From: Pseudalkalibacillus berkeleyi
Lineage (GTDB): Bacteria > Bacillota > Bacilli > Bacillales > Fictibacillaceae
NCBI RefSeq assembly: GCF_021608225.1
Contig: NZ_JAKIJS010000001.1
Span: forward strand, 2,914,001-2,978,000
DNA length: 64,000 bases
Reading direction: 5' to 3'
This document shows, in pieces, positions 54,151 to 64,000 of the stretch. Numbering within the stretch: position 1 is the stretch's first letter; each line of letters starts with the position of its first letter. The notes below the pieces were generated by a model. That model did no database searches, was not told the origin of the DNA, and saw only the letters and a program-made list of their open reading frames with translations. Position numbers and translations under genes: made by a program.

Positions 54151-55038
54151 TTATTTCTTAGGAATTCTGATTGTAATTTGGTAGCAATCTTCCAGATCCT
54201 CTTCCTCTGTATCAATGGTTAGACCCGTTTGGTGGACCATATCAATAGATTGTCGGATTGTATTCATTGCTAAACGCATATCTTTACTAACAGATTTTCT
54301 TTTCGGCTTTGGTTTCGCCTTCTTATCTGGATTTTCAGCCTCTAGCAACTGTTTAATCCGCTCTTCTGTCTGCTTTACATTTAAACTACGCTCTTTAATT
54401 TCCGCAAGCACTTTTTCTTGTTTTTCAGGTACTTTCAAAGAAATGAGCGCTCTGGCATGACGTTCTGTAATTTCTTTATTCAACAGGGCATTCTGAACCG
54501 CTTGTGGCAACTTTAACAGCCTAAGCTTATTGGCAATTGTTGATTGCCCTTTCCCTAGGCGTTGAGCTAGACTCTCCTGTGTTAGACCGTGTATTTCAAT
54601 CAATTTAGCATATGCAGTTGCTTCTTCGACAGCTGACAATTCTTCTCTTTGTAAATTCTCAATCAATGCAATCGAAGCAGTTTGAGATTCGTTAAATTCT
54701 TTGACGATCGCTGGTATCGTCAACCAACCGAGCTTTTGTACTGCACGGTAACGGCGTTCACCAGCTATAATTTCGTATTGCTCTTCCCGACGCCTCACTA
54801 CGATCGGCTGTATAATACCATGTGTTTTAATCGTCTGAGATAATTCTTCTATACGTTCATCAATAAAGACCGTACGTGGCTGGTATCGGTTAGGTACTAT
54901 ATCTTTGATTGGTATTTGAAGCACTTCTTCGTTTCCACTAAACTCTTCTTCTACATTCGATTCAGCTTCAACAGAACCCTCTTCAGCCTCAGAAGTCTTC
55001 TCTCCTAGACCAAACAATCGTGAAAACGGATGTTTCAT
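54151..55038 (-). CDS. noc: Nucleoid occlusion protein Noc
   Basis: 295 residues. ParB-family CTPase: [77 protein letters not shown]. The amphipathic N-terminus [13 protein letters not shown] is the membrane-targeting helix typical of Noc, which separates it from Spo0J. Prevents division over the nucleoid. ATG at 55038 with AAAGGTGG upstream. A degenerate parS-like sequence lies just upstream. Confidence 0.95.
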   Translation of the reverse strand: MKHPFSRLFGLGEKTSEAEEGSVEAESNVEEEFSGNEEVLQIPIKDIVPNRYQPRTVFIDERIEELSQTIKTHGIIQPIVVRRREEQYEIIAGERRYRAVQKLGWLTIPAIVKEFNESQTASIALIENLQREELSAVEEATAYAKLIEIHGLTQESLAQRLGKGQSTIANKLRLLKLPQAVQNALLNKEITERHARALISLKVPEKQEKVLAEIKERSLNVKQTEERIKQLLEAENPDKKAKPKPKRKSVSKDMRLAMNTIRQSIDMVHQTGLTIDTEEEDLEDCYQITIRIPKK

Positions 55039-55135
55039 CACTTACACCACCTTTATCAAACTCCATACATAACTTTCTACAGGCTGATTCCTATTTCCTT
55101 TCATCAAGGGGTATCTTTCTTCCGACAAAATAGGA

Positions 55136-55151
55136 TGTTTCACGTGTAACT
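55136..55151. promoter_or_regulatory. Degenerate parS-like site near noc/rsmG
   Basis: TGTTTCACGTGTAACT: the central CACGTG and left half are perfect, two mismatches in the right half. It lies where B. subtilis has a parS. Confidence 0.5.
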
Positions 55152-55863
55152 AAAGTGGGGCTTTATTCGGTGTACCAGGCTTTCTAGGGTATTTTTTCGG
55201 TGTCGATTTTTGTTTTCGGACGAAAATTAAATTTCGTTCACTTTCTTCAATTGGAAGGTGGAGTTGTTCCAACTGCTCAAAACGACCACCCAATAAATGA
55301 ATGGCATTCTTAGCATCTTCCAATTCATCGGATGCATTGGCTGCTTTCATTGCCAGGAATGTTCCGTTCTCTCGGACTAATGGAAGACATAATTCTGTTA
55401 GTACAGAAAGACGCGCTACCGCTCGAGCCGTAACAAGATCATAGCCTTCGCGATGCGATTTATTCTTCGCAAACGTTTCAGCTCGATCATGGTAAAAATG
55501 AGTATTTGTTAAATTCAATTGTTTAGAAAGGTGTTCAAGGAACGTAATCCGTTTATTCAATGAATCAACGATTGTAACATCTAAGTGTGGAAAACAAATT
55601 TTCAGTGGGATGCTTGGAAATCCTGCACCCGCTCCTACATCACAGACTTTTGTCACCTTCGTAAAATCAAAATGAAATGCAGCGGTGATAGAGTCGTAAA
55701 AGTGTTTCAAATATACACCTTCCCGATCCGTTATAGCTGTCAGGTTCATCTTTTCATTCCACTCTACTAATGTCTTGTAATATGTATCAAATTGATGAAG
55801 CTGGTCTGGAGAAAGGTTAATACCTTTCTCCTCCAGCATGTGTTGAAATTGTTCAATATTCAT
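55150..55863 (-). CDS. rsmG: 16S rRNA (guanine527-N7)-methyltransferase
   Basis: 237 residues. [20 protein letters not shown] (SAM motif I), [29 protein letters not shown]. Modifies G527 of 16S rRNA; loss gives low-level streptomycin resistance. 12 bases after mnmG. Confidence 0.96.
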   Translation of the reverse strand: MNIEQFQHMLEEKGINLSPDQLHQFDTYYKTLVEWNEKMNLTAITDREGVYLKHFYDSITAAFHFDFTKVTKVCDVGAGAGFPSIPLKICFPHLDVTIVDSLNKRITFLEHLSKQLNLTNTHFYHDRAETFAKNKSHREGYDLVTARAVARLSVLTELCLPLVRENGTFLAMKAANASDELEDAKNAIHLLGGRFEQLEQLHLPIEESERNLIFVRKQKSTPKKYPRKPGTPNKAPL

Positions 55864-55875
55864 AGGGGACCCCCA

Positions 55876-57765
55876 TTACTTGGCAAGTTTTGCAATCTTA
55901 CCTTGTTCAAGATAGACGAGTAGAATTGATATATCCGCAGGGTTAACACCTGAAACGCGGGAAGCTTGTCCGACAGATAACGGACGAACTTCTGATAGCT
56001 TCTGCTTAGCTTCAGATGCTAGGCCATTAATCGCATCATAATCAATACCTTCAGGAATTTTCTTCTCATCCATTTTCTTTACTTTTTCCACTTGTTGAAG
56101 CTGCTTATCGATATAACCTGCATACTTTGTCTGTATCTCAACTTGTTCGCCTACAACGTCTGGTACCTCTTGCTCAGCCGGTGCAATCCTTCGAATCACG
56201 TCATATGTGATTTCCGGTCTTCTTAAAAGTGACGCTGCACTCATAGGTTCTTTCAATGCACTGCTTCCTGCTTTTTCAAGGATCGCCTGAGTTTCTTCGT
56301 CTGGTTTAACGGACGTATGCTCGAGACGATTAATTTCTTCTGCGATTTGTTCTTTTTTATATAAAAATCGTTGGTAACGAGCTTCAGGAATCAACCCAAT
56401 ATCATAACCGATCTCTGTGAGTCTAAGATCCGCATTATCATGACGCAATAATAATCGATACTCAGCTCTTGAAGTGAGTAATCGATACGGCTCATTTGTA
56501 CCCTTGGTTACAAGATCATCGATTAATACACCAATATAGGCTTCAGAACGATCCAAAATAAGGGGCTCTTCACCTTTAGATTTTCGAGCTGCATTAATAC
56601 CAGCCATTATACCTTGACCTGCTGCTTCTTCATACCCGCTTGTTCCATTCAATTGGCCAGCAGTAAATAAATTGTTCACTAACTTAGTCTCAAGTGATGG
56701 CCATAATTGGGTCGGAACAATTGCATCGTATTCAATCGCATAGCCCGCACGCATCATTTCGGATTTTTCAAGCCCTGGAATCGTTGCTAATATCTTCCGT
56801 TGAACATCTTCAGGCAGACTCGTTGAAAGTCCTTGTACATACACTTCTTCAGTGTTTCGTCCTTCAGGTTCTAGGAAGATTTGATGACGAGGTTTATCAT
56901 TGAATCGAACGATTTTATCTTCAATGGAAGGACAATATCTTGGACCTGTTCCTTCAATCATACCAGAATACATCGGAGAGCGTTCTAGGTTGGCATTGAT
57001 TAACTCATGCGTTACTTCCCCCGTATACGTGAGCCAGCAAGGGATTTGGTCCGTAATGTATTCCGAAGTCTCATAAGAGAAAGCTCTTGGCTGATCATCA
57101 CCTGGTTGCATTTCTGTTTTACTGTAATCAATTGTATTTGAATTTACCCGTGGTGGTGTACCGGTCTTAAAACGCACCATGTTGAATCCTTGTTTCTGCA
57201 AATCATGTGAGAGATTAATGGATGGCTGCATGTTATTCGGTCCACTTTCATATGTCAGCTCACCTATAATAATTTTACCTCTTAAATACGTTCCAGTAGT
57301 CACAACGACACTTTCCGCATAATAGGCAGACCCAGTCTTCGTAACGACTCCTTTACATACGCCGTCTTCTATAATTAACTCCTCAACCATACCTTGTCGG
57401 AGGGTCAAGTTTTCTTCTTGTTCCATCGTCTTTTTCATTTCATTCTGGTAAAGGAACTTATCTGCTTGTGCACGTAAAGCACGTACTGCAGGACCTTTTC
57501 CAGTATTCAACATTTTCATTTGGATATGGGTCTTATCAATATTTCTTGCCATTTCCCCACCAAGCGCGTCGATTTCTCGAACGACGATCCCTTTAGCAGG
57601 ACCACCTACTGATGGATTACAAGGCATATAAGCAATTGTATCCAAATTCAACGTCAATACGAGCGTACTAGCCCCCATTCTTGCTGAAGCCAATGCAGCT
57701 TCTACCCCTGCATGACCTGCACCAACAACAATGACATCAAATGTACCCGCATCATATCGTTTCAT
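55876..57765 (-). CDS. mnmG: tRNA uridine-5-carboxymethylaminomethyl modification enzyme MnmG
   Basis: 629 residues. FAD-binding [69 protein letters not shown]. Forms cmnm5U34 with MnmE. ATG at 57765 with GGAGGTT upstream; the frame extends to 57831 but into the mnmE 3' end. Confidence 0.97.
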   Translation of the reverse strand: MKRYDAGTFDVIVVGAGHAGVEAALASARMGASTLVLTLNLDTIAYMPCNPSVGGPAKGIVVREIDALGGEMARNIDKTHIQMKMLNTGKGPAVRALRAQADKFLYQNEMKKTMEQEENLTLRQGMVEELIIEDGVCKGVVTKTGSAYYAESVVVTTGTYLRGKIIIGELTYESGPNNMQPSINLSHDLQKQGFNMVRFKTGTPPRVNSNTIDYSKTEMQPGDDQPRAFSYETSEYITDQIPCWLTYTGEVTHELINANLERSPMYSGMIEGTGPRYCPSIEDKIVRFNDKPRHQIFLEPEGRNTEEVYVQGLSTSLPEDVQRKILATIPGLEKSEMMRAGYAIEYDAIVPTQLWPSLETKLVNNLFTAGQLNGTSGYEEAAGQGIMAGINAARKSKGEEPLILDRSEAYIGVLIDDLVTKGTNEPYRLLTSRAEYRLLLRHDNADLRLTEIGYDIGLIPEARYQRFLYKKEQIAEEINRLEHTSVKPDEETQAILEKAGSSALKEPMSAASLLRRPEITYDVIRRIAPAEQEVPDVVGEQVEIQTKYAGYIDKQLQQVEKVKKMDEKKIPEGIDYDAINGLASEAKQKLSEVRPLSVGQASRVSGVNPADISILLVYLEQGKIAKLAK

Positions 57766-57793
57766 ATCGGAACCTCCTATTTTTGTTCCTTGA

Positions 57794-59170
57794 TTATTTC
57801 CCGAGACAGAATTGCGAGAATAACTGATCAATTAAACTTTCTGATACAGTATCTCCAACAATTTCACCTAAAATTTCCCACGTTCTAGTAATGTCAATCT
57901 GAACCATATCAACTGGAAGTCCAGACTCTATACCATGAAAGGCTTCTTGTAACGATCGTTTTGCTTGTTTTAACAAAGAGATATGTCTTGAATTGGAAAC
58001 ATACGTCATGTCCCCTAACTCGACACTTCCTGAGAAGAACAGCTCTTTAATGGATTCTTCTAATTCGTCGATGCCTTCTTCTTCTTTAATAGATGTACTG
58101 ACGACTGGATGATCGGATGCTAAACGACGAACTTCATCCATGTCGATTTCTGGAGTTAAATCGGTCTTATTTACAATGACGATTACGTCCATCCCACGTG
58201 CCGCCTCAAATAATTTTCGGTCTTCATCCGTTAAGGCTTCACCATTATTCAAGAGCAATAGAATCAAGTCAGCCTCTTTCAATACTTTACGCGATCGTTC
58301 TACACCTATTCTCTCAACAATATCTTCTGTTTCACGGATACCTGCTGTATCTACAAGTCTAAGTGGAACACCTCGAACATTGACATATTCCTCTATGACA
58401 TCCCTTGTCGTACCAGGAATGTCTGTGACGATTGCTTTGTTTTCATGAACAAGACTGTTGAGTAAGGACGATTTTCCGACATTCGGACGTCCAATTATGA
58501 CCGTAGACAATCCTTCTCGTAAAATTTTCCCTTGTTCTGCCGTTTGGAGTAGAGAATCAATTTCATTTTGAACATATCCTAGCTTCTCTATTAACAGTTG
58601 ATGCGTCATTTCTTCTGCATCATATTCCGGATAATCGATGTTAACTTCAACGTGTGCGACAGTCTCAAGTAAAGTTTGTCGAAGCTTTTGAATCAAATTA
58701 GACAACCGACCTTCCATTTGATTCAATGCAACATTCATCGCTCGATCTGTTTTCGCACGAATTAAGTCCATAACCGCTTCAGCTTGAGAAAGATCAATTC
58801 GACCATTTAGAAAAGCTCGTTTTGTAAATTCACCAGGCTCAGCAAGTCGAGCGCCTCCGCTCAATGCAATTTCAAGAACACGATTGACTGAGATGAGTCC
58901 ACCGTGGCAATTAATTTCAATCACATCTTCACGCGTAAAAGTCTTCGGTGCTCTCATGACCGTCACCATGACTTCTTCTGCTTTTTCCTGCGTATCTGGA
59001 TCAATAATAAACCCATAATGTATGGTGTGGCTATCTACTTCTTTTAATGATTGTTTTCCACGAAACATTTGATCAGCAATGTCGAGCGCGTTTTCACCAC
59101 TCAATCGAACGATGGCAATTGCAGCTTCCCCCATAGGGGTGGATATTGCTGTGATCGTATCTCCTTCCAT
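57794..59170 (-). CDS. mnmE: tRNA modification GTPase MnmE
   Basis: 458 residues. N-terminal folate-binding domain ([20 protein letters not shown]), G domain inserted in the helical domain: [26 protein letters not shown], and the C-terminal FCLGK carrying the catalytic Cys. ATG at 59170 follows GAGGTG by six bases. DnaA boxes upstream. Confidence 0.97.
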   Translation of the reverse strand: MEGDTITAISTPMGEAAIAIVRLSGENALDIADQMFRGKQSLKEVDSHTIHYGFIIDPDTQEKAEEVMVTVMRAPKTFTREDVIEINCHGGLISVNRVLEIALSGGARLAEPGEFTKRAFLNGRIDLSQAEAVMDLIRAKTDRAMNVALNQMEGRLSNLIQKLRQTLLETVAHVEVNIDYPEYDAEEMTHQLLIEKLGYVQNEIDSLLQTAEQGKILREGLSTVIIGRPNVGKSSLLNSLVHENKAIVTDIPGTTRDVIEEYVNVRGVPLRLVDTAGIRETEDIVERIGVERSRKVLKEADLILLLLNNGEALTDEDRKLFEAARGMDVIVIVNKTDLTPEIDMDEVRRLASDHPVVSTSIKEEEGIDELEESIKELFFSGSVELGDMTYVSNSRHISLLKQAKRSLQEAFHGIESGLPVDMVQIDITRTWEILGEIVGDTVSESLIDQLFSQFCLGK

Positions 59171-59308
59171 CGTTTTCACCTCTTTTCTCTATGTTTTCCC
59201 GATTCATACTTCCTAACACAACAGATTAGCATACTTTTGTATTTCTATAAATTATCTATCTTCTATAATCGTTACATTATATAACATGAACTTCGTTGTG
59301 TATTTCGT

Positions 59309-59368
59309 TTATCCACTGTGGATAATTATTGATCGACCTTTTTTGAGTTAAAAACAAACTTATCCACA
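59309..59368. promoter_or_regulatory. DnaA-box group upstream of mnmE
   Basis: TTATCCACT at 59309, a perfect inverted TTATCCACA at 59317-59325, and a perfect direct copy at 59360-59368. Within the 300-bp mnmE-jag gap. Confidence 0.7.
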
Positions 59369-59415
59369 ACTTACTAGTTTAATTCTTTCCTAAGCAAGAA
59401 TCAATCTAAATGCAA

Positions 59416-59472
59416 TAAAAAAAGTGTCTATCCCTTCTCCTAGCATTAGGATCTGGAATGAGACACTTTTCA
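59416..59472 (-). terminator. Terminator of the rpmH-to-jag unit
   Basis: AAAAGTGTCT/AGACACTTTT stem with an inner loop, followed by TTTTTTTATT on the minus strand. Confidence 0.88.
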
Positions 59473-59484
59473 ATGTTCGTTCTC

Positions 59485-60105
59485 TTACATCGAAGTAGGC
59501 TTAATGATCACTCGACGGTGAGGTTCACTACCTTCAGATGAAGTTTGAACTTTATGATTAGATTTCAATGTCATATGGATAATTTTACGTTCCATAGAAG
59601 GCATTGGCTCTAAGGAAACTTTCTTGTTGATCTTTAACGCTTTTGAAGCCAAACGATGGGCAAGTCTTTCTAGCGTTTCTTTTCGACGCTCACGGTAATT
59701 TTCAGCATCTAAGATAATGCGTTGGTATTCATTTGACGATTTATTAGCAACTAAATTGGTCAAATACTGCAATGAATTGAGCGTTTGACCACGCTTACCT
59801 ATTAGAATCGCTATTTTTTCACTTACTAGATTCAAAATGGTTGCATCTTCATCCTCTAAAACCTCGACGGAAAGCTCAACCCCCATTTTTGAAGCAACAC
59901 TTTTCAAAAATTGGATCGACTCACCAATCGGATCTGGTTTAAGAGTAACTTGAACGACTGCAGGCTTTGAACCTAATCCGAGAAAACCTTTCTTCGATTC
60001 CTCTAATATCGAAACTTCTACCTTATCTTCAGATGTCTGTAACTGCGCTACGGCTTCTTGAATCGCTTCTTCTACTGACTTGCTCGATATCGTTACTTGC
60101 TTCAC
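59485..60105 (-). CDS. jag: RNA-binding protein Jag (KhpB)
   Basis: 206 residues. Jag_N domain ([20 protein letters not shown]), KH domain with [20 protein letters not shown], and R3H domain ([33 protein letters not shown]). Overlaps yidC by four bases; works with it in envelope and sporulation control. Confidence 0.95.
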   Translation of the reverse strand: MKQVTISSKSVEEAIQEAVAQLQTSEDKVEVSILEESKKGFLGLGSKPAVVQVTLKPDPIGESIQFLKSVASKMGVELSVEVLEDEDATILNLVSEKIAILIGKRGQTLNSLQYLTNLVANKSSNEYQRIILDAENYRERRKETLERLAHRLASKALKINKKVSLEPMPSMERKIIHMTLKSNHKVQTSSEGSEPHRRVIIKPTSM

Positions 60106-60878
60106 TTTTTCGCGCCCCCTGTTACATCACTTTCCTTTTTTTTCATAGGAAGGGTAATAAAATAGGTTTGTGCAATCATGAATAAGTTCCCGACTACCCA
60201 ATAAAGGGAAAGTGCAGCTGGAAATGTTACTGCAAATACAACAATCATGACTGGCATGATGTAAAGCATCATCTTCATTTGCGGATTAGCTGACATTGCA
60301 TCAGATCCGCCCATCATGATTTTTTGTTGTAGATAGGTTGTCACACCTGCAATTAAAGGTAATAAGTATATTGGATCAGGATTTCCTAAATCAAACCATA
60401 AGAAGTTATGATTAGCGATTTCCTCTGTCCGCATAATAGCATGATAAAAGCCTAATAGAATAGGCATTTGGATAATCAACGGCATACAACCTGCTAAAGG
60501 ATTCACACCATTTTTTTGGAACAGTTGCATCGTTTCTTGTTGTAATTTCTGCTGTGTCTTTTGGTCTTTTGAACTGTATTTCTCACGTAAAGCTTTAATT
60601 TCTGGCTGGATTTGCTGCATAGCCATTGAACTTTTCGTTTGTTTAATCATTAATGGTAATAAGACTAAACGAATCAACAATGTAACAATGACAATTCCAA
60701 GTCCATAGTTTGAATTGAAGAACTCAGATACCTCAGTAATCAACCAAGACAATGGATAGACGATATACTCGTCCCAGAATCCAGTGCTTTTATCATTTAT
60801 GGGCTTGTCAAGTGAACACCCTGCTAATACCATAACCATGAAAATGGCCGGAATTATTAAGCCTATTCTCTTTCTCAC
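60102..60878 (-). CDS. yidC: Membrane protein insertase YidC (SpoIIIJ/OxaA1)
   Basis: 258 residues. Lipoprotein signal with lipobox LAGC (Cys21), then five membrane segments; [20 protein letters not shown] includes the conserved Arg in the groove. SpoIIIJ-type insertase, needed for membrane protein biogenesis and sigma-G activation in spores. Confidence 0.96.
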   Translation of the reverse strand: MRKRIGLIIPAIFMVMVLAGCSLDKPINDKSTGFWDEYIVYPLSWLITEVSEFFNSNYGLGIVIVTLLIRLVLLPLMIKQTKSSMAMQQIQPEIKALREKYSSKDQKTQQKLQQETMQLFQKNGVNPLAGCMPLIIQMPILLGFYHAIMRTEEIANHNFLWFDLGNPDPIYLLPLIAGVTTYLQQKIMMGGSDAMSANPQMKMMLYIMPVMIVVFAVTFPAALSLYWVVGNLFMIAQTYFITLPMKKKESDVTGGAKK

Positions 60879-60929
60879 TTGCTAAATCCTCCTTACAACG
60901 GTACCTCTTTTCACAATATATAAAAAAGG

Positions 60930-61163
60930 TTATTCCCGTCCCATCTTCTCCTTTTCAGGTACAGGATCAAATCCCCCAGGATGAAACGGATGACATTTCA
61001 AAATCCGTTTCAACGTCAACCACCCTCCAACAATAGCACCATGCTTCTCTACTGCTTCCAAACCATAGGATGAACAGGTTGGATAGAATCGACACGATGG
61101 TGGAGTAAATGGTGAAATGCATTTCCGGTAAAATTGGATAAGTACCATGAATATATATTTCAT
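60930..61163 (-). CDS. yidD: Membrane protein insertion efficiency factor YidD
   Basis: 77 residues: [47 protein letters not shown]. Small, basic, peripheral membrane protein; conserved neighbour of rnpA and yidC. Confidence 0.95.
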   Translation of the reverse strand: MKYIFMVLIQFYRKCISPFTPPSCRFYPTCSSYGLEAVEKHGAIVGGWLTLKRILKCHPFHPGGFDPVPEKEKMGRE

Positions 61164-61167
61164 ACCT

Positions 61168-61518
61168 TTATCCTCTCGATACTTTCAAAAGCTTGGAACG
61201 TTTCATCACATGGATTAAACTACTCTTCACTTCATGAAAATCCATACTAGAGGTTGGTTTTCTTGCGATAATCACATAGTCATATGAAATCCGAATATCT
61301 TTTTCTAATTCATGAAAAGCTTCACGTACGTAACGCTTTACTCTATTTCGTGTAACTGCGTTCCCGATTTTTTTACTAACGGACAAGCCTAATCTAAAAT
61401 AGTCTTGATCCGATTTTTTAAGAAAATAAACGACGAATTGTCGATTAGCGAAGGATTCTCCATTTCGGAAAACCTTTTGAAATTCATCGTTCTTCTTTAT
61501 TCGATACTTTTTTTTCAT
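61168..61518 (-). CDS. rnpA: Ribonuclease P protein component
   Basis: 116 residues: [20 protein letters not shown] and the RNR signature [18 protein letters not shown]. Protein subunit for tRNA 5' maturation. Ends four bases before yidD begins on the minus strand. Confidence 0.97.
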   Translation of the reverse strand: MKKKYRIKKNDEFQKVFRNGESFANRQFVVYFLKKSDQDYFRLGLSVSKKIGNAVTRNRVKRYVREAFHELEKDIRISYDYVIIARKPTSSMDFHEVKSSLIHVMKRSKLLKVSRG

Positions 61519-61589
61519 TCGGATTCACTCCGTACTAGCACTTTACTTAGATCCATAACACTGTCGAAAATTGAATGTTTCATGACAGT

Positions 61590-61619
61590 GAAAAAAGACC
61601 ACTGTTTATCCAGTGGCCT
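61590..61619 (-). terminator. Terminator/attenuator between rpmH and rnpA
   Basis: GGCCACTG-GATAAA-CAGTGGTC hairpin overlapping the rpmH stop codon, then TTTTTTCAC. It would cut ribosomal-protein transcription before rnpA while allowing some read-through. Confidence 0.85.
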
Positions 61620-61752
61620 AGGCAGATAATACTTTTCTTCCTTTTTGACGACGACGAGCAAGAACTTTACGTCCATTCTTAGTACTCATACGCGCACGGA
61701 ACCCGTGTACTTTCTTACGCTTACGATTATTTGGTTGAAATGTAGGTTTCAT
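61618..61752 (-). CDS. rpmH: 50S ribosomal protein L34
   Basis: 44 residues: [44 protein letters not shown]. Too short for usual ORF thresholds. GAGGTG upstream of the ATG at 61752. Divergent from dnaA across the origin. Confidence 0.98.
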   Translation of the reverse strand: MKPTFQPNNRKRKKVHGFRARMSTKNGRKVLARRRQKGRKVLSA

Positions 61753-62020
61753 GTATTTACACCTCCTCGAGGATTTCAGGTACAATTAAAAAATTGCTTT
61801 TAGACAGTCTTTGTAATTATAAGAACATCTGCAGTTTCTGTCAAGCTTCTCTTAAATGTTTGGGCTGTTTTCGTATAATTTGTTTTCTATTGTATTCCAT
61901 CTACTGGTCATTAATGGATCACACTTGTCCATCCATTATTTAAACTTGTCCTCTATCTTTTCTCCATTCTATGCTCACAATTTTCCTCAAATAGATCACC
62001 TATCATTTTTCACTATAAAG
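61753..62020. other. rpmH-dnaA intergenic, box-poor half
   Basis: AT-rich; carries the leftward rpmH promoter region. No gene seen. Confidence 0.6.
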
Positions 62021-62386
62021 TTATCAACAGTTCAGAAAAAATGATCGTACAAATAGTAAATGTTCTGTTGTGGATAAATAATCGACACATTTTTTGCTAT
62101 CCACAACGTTTATCGACAAATTACACACAAAATATAGTGCTGTGGAAAACTTTTCTTCACAAGGTGTTGTAAATGTGGATAACCATAAAAAACTCATTGC
62201 AACAACAGGTTCCTTTTGATATGATTATTGTGTTTTAGTACGTTCAAAACTTCCTTAAATAAATATCTTATCCACAGCGTGTGGATAAAAATGTGGACAC
62301 TCGTGCACGGTTGTGTATAAGCTTGTCCACACATTTGTGTATACAGAATATATCTCCTGTTTCTTCTATATTAATAGTTATTCACA
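62021..62386. promoter_or_regulatory. oriC: oriC upstream subregion: DnaA-box clusters
   Basis: Perfect TTATCCACA or inverse at 62069-62077, 62174-62182, 62268-62276 and 62280-62288. One-mismatch boxes at 62097, 62110, 62141, 62323 and 62378. This is the incAB-like part of a bipartite Bacillus origin and also overlaps the dnaA promoter. Confidence 0.93.
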
Positions 62387-62477
62387 ATACTTGTGAACGA
62401 ATAGAGATAACGATATGGTGTAGTACGTGAGCCATGTACATACCTTTATTTATTTTCGACAAAAAAGGAGGGTGATG

Positions 62478-63833
62478 ATGGAAAATATCACTGATTTATG
62501 GAACAAGGCTTTGGGCGAAATTGAAAAAAAGTTAAGCAAGCCGAGCTTCGAAACTTGGCTGAAGTCAACGAACGCTCATTCGCTACAAAACGACACACTC
62601 ATTATTACAGCTCCAAATGAATTTGCTCGCGACTGGTTAGAATCACGCTATTCAAACTTAATATCAGAGACATTGGATAGTATTACCGGAACGAAATTAT
62701 CCGTGAAATTCATCATTCCACAAAATCAATCTCAAGACGAGATCGACCTAGAGCAGGCTTCTAAGAAGAAAGCAAGGGTTGCCGCAGAACAATCAGAAGA
62801 AAATTTATCTCAAAGTATGTTAAATCCAAAATATACGTTCGACACATTCGTAATTGGATCAGGAAACCGCTTTGCGCATGCTGCATCACTTGCTGTAGCT
62901 GAAGCACCTGCTAAAGCGTACAATCCATTATTTATTTATGGGGGAGTTGGACTAGGGAAAACGCACTTAATGCATGCGATTGGTCATTATGTAATTGACC
63001 ATAAACCGAATGCAAAAGTGGTTTATTTATCTTCAGAGAAATTCACGAACGAATTTATCAATTCTATTCGTGACAACAAAACAGTTGATTTTAGAAACAA
63101 ATTTCGAAATGTAGATGTATTGCTAATTGATGATATTCAATTCTTAGCTGGAAAAGAACAAACCCAAGAAGAATTTTTTCATACATTTAATGCTTTACAT
63201 GAAGAAAGTAAGCAAATTGTTATTTCAAGTGATCGACCACCTAAGGAAATTCCGACACTTGAAGACAGATTACGATCACGTTTTGAATGGGGTTTGATTA
63301 CGGACATCACTCCGCCAGATTTAGAAACACGTATCGCAATCCTCCGCAAGAAAGCCAAAGCGGAAGGGCTTGATATACCTAATGAAGTGATGCTATACAT
63401 CGCAAATCAAATAGATACGAATATTCGAGAATTAGAAGGCGCGTTAATTCGAGTTGTTGCGTATTCATCACTTATTAATCAAGATATGAACGCAGACTTA
63501 GCAGCAGAAGCACTTAAAGATATTATTCCTTCTTCTAAACCAAGAACGTTGACGATTCATGATATTCAAGAAATGGTTGGAGAAAAGTTCGATGTTCGTT
63601 TAGAGGATTTTAAAGCAAAGAAGAGAACCAAGACAGTTGCATTTCCTCGTCAAATTGCCATGTATCTTTCTAGAGAAATGACTGATTTTTCATTACCAAA
63701 AATCGGTGAAGAATTTGGTGGAAGAGACCATACGACTGTCATTCATGCACATGAAAAGATATCAAAATTAATTGCTTCTGATCAGCATTTCCAAAACAAA
63801 ATAAAAGAAATTCGCGACGCACTGAAAAACTGA
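62478..63833 (+). CDS. dnaA: Chromosomal replication initiator DnaA
   Basis: 451 residues. Domain [24 protein letters not shown]+ domain with [20 protein letters not shown] (Walker A), [20 protein letters not shown] (Walker B), RSRFEWGL (sensor/Arg finger region), and domain IV with [15 protein letters not shown] for box recognition. The frame is open from 62427, but the ATG at 62478 is correct: GGAGG lies six bases upstream and the N-terminus MENI matches Bacillus DnaA. Confidence 0.98.
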   Translation: MENITDLWNKALGEIEKKLSKPSFETWLKSTNAHSLQNDTLIITAPNEFARDWLESRYSNLISETLDSITGTKLSVKFIIPQNQSQDEIDLEQASKKKARVAAEQSEENLSQSMLNPKYTFDTFVIGSGNRFAHAASLAVAEAPAKAYNPLFIYGGVGLGKTHLMHAIGHYVIDHKPNAKVVYLSSEKFTNEFINSIRDNKTVDFRNKFRNVDVLLIDDIQFLAGKEQTQEEFFHTFNALHEESKQIVISSDRPPKEIPTLEDRLRSRFEWGLITDITPPDLETRIAILRKKAKAEGLDIPNEVMLYIANQIDTNIRELEGALIRVVAYSSLINQDMNADLAAEALKDIIPSSKPRTLTIHDIQEMVGEKFDVRLEDFKAKKRTKTVAFPRQIAMYLSREMTDFSLPKIGEEFGGRDHTTVIHAHEKISKLIASDQHFQNKIKEIRDALKN

Positions 63834-63874
63834 ACTGTGAACAACTGTTAATAACATGCTTTTTCCGGAACATC

Positions 63875-63968
63875 TTATTCACAACCTGTCCACATGTGGA
63901 TAACCTTGCTGTGAAGGGGTTCAGCTACTTATCCACAAAATCACAGGCCCTACTATTATTACTGCTAT
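63875..63968. promoter_or_regulatory. oriC: oriC downstream subregion: DnaA boxes, GC patch and DnaA-trio
   Basis: Boxes: TTATTCACA at 63875, perfect inverse at 63895-63903, perfect direct at 63929-63937. Then GC-rich CACAGGCCC and TACTATTATTACTGCTAT (63951-63968), a run of three-base DnaA-trio steps, followed by pure A/T unwinding DNA. This is the incC/unwinding side between dnaA and dnaN. Confidence 0.88.
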
Positions 63969-64000
63969 ATTTTATTTATTAATAAAGAATAATATGTCTC

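Overview
The window is the origin-proximal left arm of a chromosome from a spore-forming Bacillaceae (low-to-moderate GC Firmicute). Reading leftwards from dnaA at the right edge, the order rpmH-rnpA-yidD-yidC(spoIIIJ)-jag-mnmE-mnmG-rsmG-noc-parA(soj)-parB(spo0J)-DUF554-yyaC-ykvI-DUF951-ychF-rpsF-ssb-rpsR-yybS-gdpP-rplI-dnaB-purA-walRK-yycHI-walJ-htrA-rlmH is the classic Bacillus oriC order. The co-occurrence of Noc with Spo0J, plus YyaC and the SpoIIIJ-type YidC, points to Bacillus relatives. The exact genus cannot be read from the window.

Layout. 1-9.0 kb is ordinary metabolism: M20 dipeptidase, malate:quinone oxidoreductase, NUDIX CoA pyrophosphatase, tRNA-dihydrouridine synthase, a Na+:solute symporter with a small partner, and a Yip1-like membrane protein. 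About 9.1-25.75 kb is a visibly more AT-rich accessory island ending exactly at the 3' end of rlmH. It carries a SIR2-like protein, a transposase remnant, a solitary DUF262 protein, a small HEPN protein, a GATC-type restriction-modification system with its own regulator, three tiny ORFs, a DUF1643 protein, a giant GHKL-ATPase/nuclease protein, and a large serine recombinase whose 3' end lies antisense inside rlmH. Site (rlmH, the orfX of staphylococci), enzyme class and the DUF1643 cargo all resemble staphylococcal SCC cassettes. I read it as an SCC-like defence island in a Bacillaceae host. 25.75-62 kb is core chromosome, mostly leftward (co-directional with replication). 62.0 kb to the end holds dnaA and both parts of a bipartite oriC.

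How the genes work together. DnaA boxes upstream of dnaA, a box pair plus a DnaA-trio tract downstream of dnaA, and satellite DnaA-box clusters at rlmH and mnmE would set initiation. ParA/ParB/Noc and at least three parS-like sites organise the origin. WalRK with YycH, YycI, WalJ and HtrA controls the cell wall, and an M23/LysM/G5 hydrolase sits just upstream. YidC/Jag/YidD/RnpA/RpmH handle membrane insertion and tRNA/ribosome supply. purA has a recognisable two-box PurR operator.

Besides genes, the window holds three strictly phased tandem arrays (ten 52-bp units at 47.0-47.5 kb, six 20-bp-spaced decamers at 36.26-36.37 kb, four 20-bp units at 51.2 kb). It also has several families of dispersed palindromic repeats and two candidate regulatory sites in the left metabolic part (TetR-like palindromes and cre boxes). 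All functional names rest on reading motifs and synteny by eye. No database search was run.
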